NCBI GenBank assembly: GCA_016800925.1
Contig: JABCPU010000360.1
Coordinates: 1-64,000, forward strand
Length of the DNA stretch: 64,000 nt
From: Suillus spraguei
Lineage: Eukaryota > Basidiomycota > Agaricomycetes > Boletales > Suillaceae
Reading direction: 5' to 3'
Within the stretch, counting starts at the first letter, position 1, and the number at the start of each line of letters is the position of its first letter. Below the pieces are notes generated by a model. The model was not told the DNA's origin and did no database searches. It worked only from the letters and a program-made list of their open reading frames with translations. Shown piece by piece: positions 11,380 to 21,004 of this stretch. A program made the position numbers and the translations under genes.

Positions 11380-12230
11380 GAGCGATAAGTTGAAATGTCG
11401 GATATGCTTGCAAAATGGATGTTTGAGCTTCTCTCGCCAGTTGTTGGTAAATATGGGCCTGTCGAATTGTGTAACACTTGTGCCCAACCAACAACGAATT
11501 GCCATCGGAGGAGATGCGGCTGAGCCATGCTGTTTCCCGGAAATGGAAAAACTGCAATGTCCACCCCATGTCAGGTTCGACATGCGTCAGTTCCTCCGTT
11601 CATCGATGAAGCAATGCCTTGTTGCGAAGCCAGTGGACTCTGTAAACTTTGCTGCATAAGGGCTGGCTTGAAACGGTGAGGCACTGCTACCTGAATCTCA
11701 TTGAACATCGAGCGACCAAAACCACGACAATGTTGTATTTCGTTTCCCCCGAGCGTTCCGATCGGCAGTCGCAGCGGTTGGTTCTTTTCTACCCGGAGAT
11801 ACTTCTGCAGCAGGTCGTGGGCTTCAAGGTTGCCGAGGTGTGCGCGGCACGTGCGTATGGCCCTTTCTACCCCGTGTACCTGCGTCCACGCCCTAGTTCA
11901 CTTGCTTTGTGATCTCGCTGGACGTACCGAAGTCCTGGAAAGCACAGCCTTTTCCGCCAGATGGACTCTGATGGCATGCAGAGTGTCATTGGCCTGACCC
12001 TCACGCAGTGCAATGTCTTGAGCAAATACGTGCTCAACGCCAAGCTCCGCATGTCGTTGTACACCTATGGTAGATGGTAGAGGAATAGTCACACCTTCGG
12101 GGCGGAAAAGATCAAAGAGCTGGATATCCTGCTCTCGATCGCCAACATATTCATTGTCGAGATGGTTCAAGTTCCGAGTCGTCGGTAAATGGAATGTCCG
12201 CGTCCCTAATATCGCCATCGTCACCGAAAC
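11380..12230 (-). pseudogene. KDZ-type transposase C-terminal remnant
   Basis: Three frame-shifted blocks in order match the C-terminal part of KDZ (Kyakuja-Dileera-Zisupton) transposases as I know them. First is PLPSTIGVQRHAELG with IALREGQANDTLHAIRVHL (about 12100-11960). Next, after a frame change, are KYLRVEKNQPL and NTTLSWFWSLDV (about 11790-11720). Last, after another change, is GWTLQFFHFRETAW with IYQQLAREAQTSI (about 11569-11410). The order and spacing fit the family, and the frame changes show it is dead. The catalytic part is absent. Plus-strand frames over the same DNA are shadows. It separates the A2 side from the B2/A3 pair. Confidence 0.6.
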
Positions 12231-12583
12231 TCTCGCAAAGATGAATGCCTACCGCGACAGTAAATCCGCAGGGAAGATGCGGGCAAGCACTACGGACGCT
12301 GTTCCCGATGCATCCAGCAAGCGTACAAGGAAGAACAACCTGACCCGGGAGCCTCTGAAACGATCCAGGAAACCAAACTCCCGCTATGCTGCTCAAGACG
12401 TGAAAGGTTGAGTTTTCAATAATGTTCACGACTTTGGTGAATATTGTTCGTACCGTCCTATAAACCTGACCGGCAGCATGTCTGCAGAGGGACCGGAACG
12501 TGGCAAAACCATTGTTAGGAAATTTGATACATTTGTATGCGCTATATCCAATACACTTGCTTTCCGGTACAGATGATTGCTGC
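12231..12583. other. Unassigned spacer upstream of the B2 stop codon
   Basis: A plus frame ending at 12411 is Lys/Arg/Ser-rich, but without a convincing start or partner exon. I cannot tell whether this is further KDZ remnant or B2 3' flanking DNA. Confidence 0.3.
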
Positions 12584-14504
12584 CTACTCTCTTCCGTGCT
12601 TTCCACTCTCAATATTAGCGATGATGGCATCCAGTGGGTCTAATATCCGACGGTGCATGTCCAGTAACTGGTAAAGCTCAATCATATCTTTTCCGAATTC
12701 CGCCACCCGGTCCTTTGCTGCACCATAAACGCCGAACGCAAGTGCTGGAATTCGGCCCTGAGTAGGCCTGGTGTTCGGTGCTACCATGTTGCGTACCAAC
12801 ATATTTCCTGGAAATGCATGTCAACCATTGAATTGTACGCAGGTCTCATGCACGCACTGCCTTTATCCGTGACCTTCCCAAGCACTTGGGAAGCACCGCC
12901 TGGGGAGGGCTTCGCAGTCCCTTGGATTCGTTGTCCGGACGCTCTGCATGGGGACAAGGACCGAGCTGGAATCCAATGAGGACAGAACTCCTCATAATAA
13001 AGTGCTTACACTTTGCTGGGGAGGTGAGGTCTATCACATCCGGTCGCTTGACTGCTTCTTCATCCAAGGGATTGTCGCCGATTGCATCCCACCCGCAGTC
13101 ATACGGGTCATCCGACCCTGTAGCTATAGTCGGTAAATGAGAAGCAGAGTACAAGGCAGAGCAAATCACTTACATGCTGACGAGGATACGAGGTCGATTA
13201 CATCTTGTCTGCCAACCAAGATCTCACCAGACGGTGGATCAGTAGCTGCATCCCATCCACAGTCGTACTGGTCCCCTGATTCTGTTGTTGCTACCGGAAG
13301 TGTTTCATCGACGTCCATTTTCTGGTCCCAACCGCAGTCATCAGGCTCAGCTGTGGCCAACCCTTCCTGCGTCACGTCCGTGGGGTGCATCGCATCGCCC
13401 CATCCGCAATCATATGCATCCTCCGCACCCGGAGGCTCAGGCTCATCAGTGGGATCGGGTGTGCAATCCCACCCACAATCATACAAGTCCTCTGTGTCTG
13501 GAGGCCCGGGTTCCTCTAAGGGATTTGGTTGGACATCCCACCCGCAATCGTACGCATCCTCCGCACATGGAGGCATGGCTTCATTGATGGAATCTTTGGG
13601 TCCATCCCATCCGCCATAATAACAATCACCGTCTTCTCCCATTGCCACGTCTTGATCATACTCAGGATCATCCCAGCCGCAATCGTAAGGATCAGATTGG
13701 ACCCCAGGAGATTTGGCCAAAACTTCATCATATAGTCGGGAGGAGGCTTGATCCGTTGATGACGATGGATATGCATTCACTGTTGCGAAAAAGGTCAGTT
13801 TTTGCTCAGTGGATGGGCAATGTCTAACCATTATGGAAGTTTCGGGGAGTTGAGGGTGCTGCATCGAGGTTCCCCGGCATCCGGGATCCAGTTGACAAAT
13901 CAACATTCCGGCGGCGGCACAAGTCAGGTATCTGCATGTCTTCCAAACTGCATTTAAATATATTTGTATCAGGCTGGCTGCAATACGTATCTGCCAGCAT
14001 CTTTGTGACCCCATCACGATCTCCGGTTAAGAACGGTTCATATTCTGTGGTTGAAAGCATTGTTAGTTGTACGGGTCAGCTCGATAGTTATTCTGTTACC
14101 CAGGCTCCACACAGGATCATCCGTCCACTCGGTGATCGCTTGCAGCTCTTCCGCTGATATGTAGGCTATGAGTCAGCATAATTAGCATTGCCTATACGAG
14201 GACGCCACTGTGATGACTGACGTTTCAACCTCAACGAAGGTTCCACGCCGACAAGTCCTTTGAACCTCAGGATCGTTGATGGTGATGGCGGTGTCCAGCA
14301 CTCTAAGGGAAGATATCCCCTCCACCATGCGCGCGCATGATCAAATTTGCTGGTTGCTGCTCCCGGAGACATCCAATCGTTGCGGGCGCTAGATGAAGAT
14401 GAACTGCGGTCAGTATCATAACTACTGCCTGTAACGCTAGCTGTGGCAGTATCTCCAGCATCCGAAGATGCGGGTGGTTTGAAACGAACTAGCTTGCGAA
14501 CCAT
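12584..14504 (-). CDS. Family B protein B2: DPYDCGW-repeat protein with SUMO-interaction motifs
   Basis: Paralogue of B1. Exons 14504-14222, 14165-14100, 14044-13829, 13779-13174, 13123-13010, 12965-12858 and 12807-12584 join in frame to 538 residues. Block order matches B1: HARAWWRGYLPLECWTPP, ILRFKGLVGVEP, EEL-x-AITEWTDDP, DLCRRRNVDL, the repeat region, and a C-terminus with RIPALAFGVYGA and LLDMHRRILDPLDA. Eight repeat units are visible; six keep YDCGW, one is PDDCGWD and one is CYYGGWD. SIM-like motifs are DVIDLVSS and DVIDLTSP. A 39 nt in-frame stretch at about 13986-13948 could be a short intron or coding. All introns are phase 1, as in B1. It is divergent from A3 across 284 bp. Confidence 0.66.
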
Positions 14505-14788
14505 GATTTGTTGTTAAAACGGAGGATGATTTCAATCAGGAAGATATACTCCGATCTGTGGACAACTGGTTATGGCAACCGAATGCGTGGGACAATGATC
14601 TCCAAAGCATGTATGTTACGTCATAGCTGTATCAAGCGGTCCACATCCCCCCGTGCTTCCACAGTTGCCACGCGTTCTCGGAAACATCCATCACCGACAA
14701 GTTGGTATAAATTCCGCAACATCTAAAAATTTATCAGTTACCTTTCTTCTCATCATCGTCTATTACTCAAACTTAGTCATTTCTCGTC
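14505..14788. promoter_or_regulatory. Bidirectional promoter of the B2/A3 pair
   Basis: Read toward A3 it carries GTGGACAACTGGTTATGGC, GGGACAATGATCTCC, TGTTACGTCAT (14614-14624), CTTCCACAGTTGCC, ACGCGTTCTCGGAAAC and GGTATAAATTCC, aligning almost base by base with the complement of the A1/B1 intergenic region. Confidence 0.6.
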
Positions 14789-17156
14789 ATGACGCCATCG
14801 GAAGTTGCGAACGATGTTCTGCACGACACAGTGGAATACCTGCAAACGCTCATCAGGCGTTGTATGAAATTGAGGCAGGACGATCCAATGGTGTTCACGT
14901 TGTCGGATGAAATTGCCAGACGCGTTGTGAGTGTCGTTCTGCTATCATGATCGATCTTTAAAAACAAATTGACACAATGAAATACAGGCAAGAGACATAA
15001 AACTATACGGGGGACCTGCAACATCTTTCTCGCCCCAGTTACTGTCTATGGCTGCTGTAGTGCGGGAGCATTCGAGGGGCGGTAAATTCCTGTCATTACC
15101 TGACTGGAATACAGTCGCGGACGATGACCCACGCATCAAGACCCACCCGCGATTCCAGAAAACTTTAAATTACCAATCTCGACGTCCTCCAACAACGCTC
15201 CCAACAGGAACGCCATTGGGGGTTGCTTTCCCGGAAGTCAGACAAGTCATCGAGGAAACAAGCGCCATCCGGTCGACCGTCATGACCATGCCGGCAGCCA
15301 CCACTGACAACGATGCAACAAGCGCAGGCGAGACACCGGCAACTCCTATGACAATCAAGGAGGAAGTCGGCGATACAAACATAGTGCCGGGAAATGCGAT
15401 CACAGTCACGGAAGACGCGAGTGACAGAACTAGGGCAACAATGCCAGCAGATAGTGGTCACACTGCGATTGCAGTCCCGACCAAGACAAGTGGCACACCG
15501 GCACTCATGACTCCGATCCCTGTTCCGGCCTCTGTGGTCCTGGAAGCGCGACCAAGTGCACCTGTGGGACAGATTGCCAGCATGGCCACCGGAATGACAC
15601 TGGATCCGCTGACCCCCCCGTCGCCTGCACTCACCTCGACCATCGCATCCAAGAGAAATGGTATCTTCGAGGGTAACGAGCCCCAGCAGGCTGAAGAACG
15701 GAAAGCGGAGATCAGGCCGCTGGCACTTGCTGTTACTCGTCGTTCACAGCGGCGGAAGCGGAAGTTTATCTCGGATGATGAAGAAACCGGGGCCCTCGGG
15801 ACGATAGAAGTGAAGGTAACTTTGCACGAATTTTTGGAATTATTGTTAACGTGCGACTCAGCGCAAGCAAAAGTCTGGCGCTCATACGGCTCCAGCTGCA
15901 GAAGCACCCGTTCCGGATGATGAAGGCTTTTGGGACAAAGAAACCAGGGTGACTGATGTTTCTCTCAACCGATGATATCATACTGACCCACATCCAGCCG
16001 GCCGGATGGGGACAGGATTCCACAATCGCAACAGATGTCCAGGTAGGTTGATGTATATGTTCATGGATATTGACTGACCCGTCTCGAAGTATTCCGTTCG
16101 TTACCACCCCCGGAAATGTGACAAGTGCATCAAGTTGGGCGTAGCCTGCATCGTCCTTCCGGACAAAAAGTACGGGTGCACAAGACTCGCCTGCGCGAAA
16201 TGCGAGGAGATGAAGATCTCGTGCGCAATCGATGGTGCGGGAGTCAGACAAAGGATGCAAGCCATGGCAAAGTTGGCGGCGAAGGCAGCGACATCGGCAC
16301 CGGCCGTCAACGCGTCTGTGAAACGCCCAAGGACACGCGGTCCCAAGTCTCGCAGCAGGACCGCACGCCCGAAATCGGTGCGCCTCAAGTTGCCCAACAC
16401 ACCTCCGCCTAGTGCTCAGCAGATGGTGGTACCTGATTCACTACCAGGTATTTGTTTTTTTTCTCCCTCATTTACAAGTTTTGACGGAGCATTGAATGCG
16501 AAGGCCTGGAGAATGGTGCGCAAGCAACGGGCTCAGAACCTGCATTTGCGGGTCCTCGCGTTCTGAAGACGCCCGAAGTTGGGCGGCAAGATTCATATTC
16601 GCAACCGGCGCAGGGACGAGCACTCGATCCAGAACCCACGCCGAGGGATATCCTGAGAAGCATCCAAGACCTCGGTAGAAGATTTGATCTCCTGGCGACT
16701 AATGAGCGTGTAGACATACTTGAGGCTAGGGTAGGATGGGTGGAGGCAAGTTTGGGCCTCAGATTGACTGCGTTGGAACAGCGGATCTCATCCTCCGACA
16801 CTCGGTGGAGGACGGCGTCCACGTCTCTCGGGCAGTTATCAATATCTTTACAGGAGCATAGAAACGATCCCAATGCTCATCAATATCAGGCATCCGAACC
16901 TTTATACCCCCCGGCGGCGCACGAGCATCCATCCATCCCGCCTTGGCGCAGCTACCTGACTGCGGGCGATGGCGATGTCGGCATATCCCCCTTCGGCAGA
17001 CAGTACACTCACGTATGGGACCAGTCCCTTGCAATGAGTGGAGACGTAGGGACGTCCGCTTCCGGTGCACGCGCCGCCGATGCAGCGTTCACCCAACCCG
17101 TGCGGGAGGACTCAATATATTCTTCTCGACTCTCTACACCATCTCCATCCGAATAG
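14789..17156 (+). CDS. Family A protein A3 (Zn2Cys6-like cluster plus coiled coil), complete
   Basis: Six exons join in frame: 14789-14926, 14988-15815, 15862-15948, 15998-16042, 16090-16447, 16504-17156, for 702 residues. The N-terminal block (TLIRRCMKLRQDD, SDEIARRV) and DPRIKTHPRFQKT match A1. Exon 2 is 828 nt against 570 in A2 because the Ala/Thr/Pro linker is longer. Then come FWDKETR, AGWGQDSTIAT and CDKCIKLGVAC, 14 residues, CAKCEEMKISC. A basic stretch (KRPRTRGPKSRSR) that could be a nuclear localisation signal follows. The C-terminal coiled coil begins at PTPRDILRSIQDLGRRFDLL. It is closer to A1 than to A2. The acceptor of exon 6 (16503) was chosen because it alone restores frame. 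Confidence 0.68.
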
Positions 17157-18451
17157 ATTCGGTTCAATGCAACAGGCTGGATGAGAGTTTTTTTCTGTTA
17201 CATAGTCGTTTCCTTCATGCGTAAACATACCGATAGATAAGCGTGATCAAAACTTGTACATCAATTAATGGAGAGATAATTGTGTGAGGTATGAATGGAT
17301 GACGCCTTTGCAGTTCGCCGAACTTGCGTGAAACCATCCCGGCGATTATCACAACGTCAAACGAATCCCTCCGAGATCACCACGGAGGTGGATATATGTC
17401 GTCTGGGTTGATGCTGGCATCAGACATTACCGACGCTATGCGACGCGCGGAAGGGCTGGTGCCACCTCGTTTAATATTAAGGATATCGGTTCACGGTATC
17501 AGTGCGTGGTAGTATTCGCCCGGTCGTTCCTCATGGCAGGTGTCGTACGGACAGGCCACTGATAGCCGATGAAGTCATTCCTGCAACCGGCGATATCAAT
17601 TCCACGCCCGAGTCTGCATTACCGATCTTTTAAGTAACAGCTTTCTATCAGTTACCTGAGTCCAGCATTTGCAAAGTCGACATTCAGATACCGGGTGATA
17701 GATAGATGGACTGGTATCCGCTCGAACCATCACTTGAACTGGCAACATCATTTCCACGCCAGAGTGCGCATTGTCAATGATCGAGAAGGTTATACACAAC
17801 GCCACAGATTTTGACGACGTCACCGATGTTGGATTATGGACGGGACGCGCTCGCGCGAGCTCAGCTCGAAGTTACAGATGCTAGGTGAGGGACGGGAGGG
17901 CTGGTATACATGCAGTCCACCTTAACCTATGTTATTTGATGCGTCAGCCCAGTGGGCATCATTGATATTTTGCAGTGGCGGGCGGGCTGGCGTGAGCCCA
18001 GACAATATTTGCGGTGTCGATTCAGGTGTCCAACATCGGTAATGTCGTCCGTGCCAGGTCATCGCATAACATGGATAATGCGGACCATGCTGACACAAGC
18101 CGGTCCATCATCGTCCATTATAAGTGATATCGGATGATCACGCGGATCTGGCCTCACATAAGTCCATCCGTCATCACCCAGCATGGATTAATGTTGTCTG
18201 GGCTGACAGCATGCGTCAACCAAGTCGACCGGGCTAATACCAGCCCATCCCTGATCACCGAGCATTCAGTCATACTGTCCGGGCTAAACCATCCACGAAC
18301 CAACGCGGCACAGGTTGGCTACGCCAATACCATACCGTCCGTCCCCAGCTACCATTCGGTAATATCGTTTTGGCTGATGTCGGCTTCTCCACCCATCACC
18401 CAAGATCGGTCATTTTCTAAAGGATACCCATTAGACTGGAATTTGCTCTGG
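17157..18451. repeat. Degenerate repeats downstream of A3, with a 90 bp tandem block
   Basis: Blocks resembling those after A2 recur near 17585-17620 and 17730-17790 (GGCGATATCAATTCCACGCC, GATCGAGAAGG). Between about 18080 and 18400 a unit of roughly 85-95 bp is repeated about three times, marked by CATCC-GATCACC, TGTCCGGGCT and GGCTAATACC. No protein-coding gene is supported; the 113-codon frame at 18134-18475 is the repeat itself. Confidence 0.5.
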
Positions 18452-19627
18452 TCAACAGAACATCCCTTTGCATAACAATAGCCAAAATACCGAACATGTA
18501 ACTAAGGCGAGGGTACATAATCCTATAGATTGTTCAAAACGTATATGCAAATTCGACAAGGCAGATGGCGCGCTGGAAAGTCTTGATGATGCTATGGAAT
18601 CCCTCTGACATAGTGTTTCCGGTGCGTCAGTGGTCGCCGCATAAGATATTCCATCTTCTTGTGGGCCGATTGCCATAGACTGGTCGCAGGCGTGGGTCCA
18701 TTCTCTCCCAATGCTAACAATACCGTCTTCGTCATTCCCGGTGGCATCGAGCCAGGATGGGAGCTGTATATCCGCGTGCTGTGGAGGTGCGTATGTAGGA
18801 TGGCTCTGGCGAGAATTACGAGCGACAGGATCATCGCGCTGCTCTCGGAGGGAGTTGGTCAGATGCCCTATTGAGGACGACGTTGCCCTCCATTGTACAT
18901 CCGAAGCATTTAGCCGTCGCTCCAATATGGCCAACTTCTGACCGAATGCATCTTCCACGGAATTCATCCTAGTTTCCAAAGCATCCACCCGCTCATTGGT
19001 GGCCAGCATGTCGACCTTCTTACCGAGGTTCAGGACGCCCAGTAAGATATCGCGGTTGGTCAGCTGTGGACCCTGGGCGTCGTTCAATGCAGGTTGCTGA
19101 ACCGCAGTCGGTGCCTCGACGACCCTTGATAGTTGGATCGCCGCACTATTTGTCGCTACGTCCAGTGGTGGTTGCTCTGCCTCCGCGTCTGATGACCGTT
19201 AGAAGCAAACAATATTCTTCAGCTGGACAGCTTACCGATGCACTCCACCTGACAGGCGGTTTTAGCGGGAGCCTTGCTCACGGCTCGGGACTTCCGCGCG
19301 CGGGACCTAGAACGCTTCAGAGGATCAGCCGCTTCTTCCGCTTTCACCTTTGCTTTTGCCCGCATTCTCGCCCGCACGCCCACGCCGTCGATGGCACAGG
19401 TTGTCTTCATGTCGTCACACCTTGCACAGGCGAGTCGGGTGCAGCCGACCTTCTTGTCTGGAAGGACGAGGCACGGAACACCCATTTTGGTGCACCTGTC
19501 GCACTTTCGGGCGTGGTGGCGAACAGAATGCTAAGAAAAATACTGTTAGCCTTCGCCTGCGCCGTTAATCTTGCATACTTACTTCCGGCGCCGTGGCGAT
19601 AGTCGCATCGAGGCCCCAATCAACTGG
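18452..19627 (-). pseudogene. Family A member A4, 5'-truncated
   Basis: It matches A2 from exon 4 onward: VDWGLDATIAT, CTKMGVPC, a 14-residue loop, CARCDDMKTTC, then TNRDILLGVLNLGKKVDML and LNASDVQWRATSSSIGHL (the last block identical in A2). Homology stops at 19627, just downstream in gene sense of a (TA)n tract at 19639-19653. Exons 1-3, the start codon and the promoter footprint are missing. The C-terminus runs past the A2 end point into an unrelated hydrophobic tail (LCTLALVTCSVFWLLL). Without a 5' end it is called a pseudogene, though the surviving frame is open. Confidence 0.65.
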
Positions 19628-19654
19628 CTGTTTCAAGTGATATATATATATATA

Positions 19655-20344
19655 GGCCTAGTAGGTGTCGACAAATTGGGCCAACAGAAACAACGCAAAA
19701 ATGCGGAAGACTTCACAATTAGACAGGAAGTCGCATCATCATCTATTTGGACGATCCCAGATCCTCCTCCTCCTAGTAGTAGGCATAGAACCTGAGTAAT
19801 TGGAAGAAGAAAAGTCATGGCTAAATCATCAATTGGTTCATGCGATTCCACTTCTCACCGGCACAGAGAGCGAGCACGTCCAGAGTTTAGCCGAGTCCAC
19901 AGAACATCCAAGGCAGGGTCTTTACTAAATGGTCGACACGTTCAACATCAGGAAAGTTTGTGGTTCTTGCTGAATTAATAACCGGCCACCTTTGCTGTCA
20001 GCAGATACCGCAGCTCCAGCCGGTTATTGAAACAGTGGAAATGCTTCTAAAGCTGACGGCCCACGGGAATGCCCCTAACTGTGACTTTCATCATGTAAAA
20101 ATCATATGCTCGTGAGGTTGACGTCTATGTTGGAAACCAGAGAAAGGTTTTCAAGGAACTCTATAGGTATGATATACTCCATACACGAACAGACGTGGCG
20201 TCTTTCTTAGCTAATGAATGCAAGTCTTGTTCTGTTCCAAACTTTTCGTCAGTGGCAGACATCGAATAAACACAATTTTGACTGACGCATGCCCCACACA
20301 TGTGATCTCAAATCAAGGAATTCTTATCAAAGTCTGTAAGTTCA
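19655..20344. other. No supported feature
   Basis: Spacer between the truncated A4 and the decayed housekeeping block. Only short unsupported frames are present. Confidence 0.4.
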
Positions 20345-20915
20345 TCCGCTTATGTCTAAGTACAATAACGTGATGATGTGCAACCCATCGTACACTTTCT
20401 TGAGCTCTGCACGAACCCTTGATAGGTCATCTTTACTTGCAGAGCTCTGAACAAGCGCCTTCAAGTCCTTCTCCACAGCTTCAATACGACGACGTGTGCA
20501 GACACCTAAAAAAAGAGATTATATATAACATAAACGTCATGCCTCACAGAGGCGCGAAGTCTCAAACCTTATCCGTGCTTGCTTGTAGCTCCTCCACACT
20601 GGCCTGCAGCGCCGCGGAGGCGATTTTATACTCGTCCAAAAGATGGTACGCAGCAAATGCGGAAGCTAGAGAGAATCCAAACAGAAAGCCTATTATTCTA
20701 CACCAATAACAATGAAGTTATATGGCAAGGCGCGTGCAACATTGCTTACCCTCCCCGAAAGCCCCCGACCGGTCTCTTTTGCGGCTGCACAGATCCTAGG
20801 TTGGGTGAAGGGGATGCCTCTTCCCGTAGCACTCTAGTTGTCGTGCACCTGAGGACGAATTTTGGGGTAAGAGCCAGGCCATGGTGGTGAGAGGTTGTTC
20901 GGCGTTAGCCGGTAG
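20345..20915 (-). pseudogene. Decayed single-TM / coiled-coil protein gene
   Basis: Minus-strand exons read IIGFLFGFSLASAFAAYHLL (a clear membrane segment), DEYKIASAALQASVEEL, then after an intron a block beginning VSAH and, one frame away, RRIEAVEKDLKALVQSSAS with RVRAELKKVYDG. The frame change near 20494 (CACGTCGTCGTATTG) needs one base to restore the heptads, so the gene is broken. The 5' exon around 20910-20760 is also disrupted. The type, one N-terminal membrane helix plus coiled coil, is familiar from fungi but I cannot name it. It is divergent from POP1 and shares its fate. Confidence 0.5.
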
Positions 20916-21004
20916 AGGTCGCGTTTGTGGCAACTCTACTTTGTTCTTACTGTCCAAAAGATTTTGTATTCATCACCAATTTGACACCTTCCCATCAAGC
21001 ACAA

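Noticed and set aside
11649..12411. Plus-strand ORFs over the KDZ remnant
   Set aside because: The minus strand carries ordered KDZ transposase blocks; the plus frames are shadows.
1..17156. A/B pairs as homeodomain (HD1/HD2) mating-type genes
   Set aside because: The layout is suggestive, but neither family contains the WF-x-N-x-R helix of a homeodomain, and family A has a Zn2Cys6-like cluster instead.
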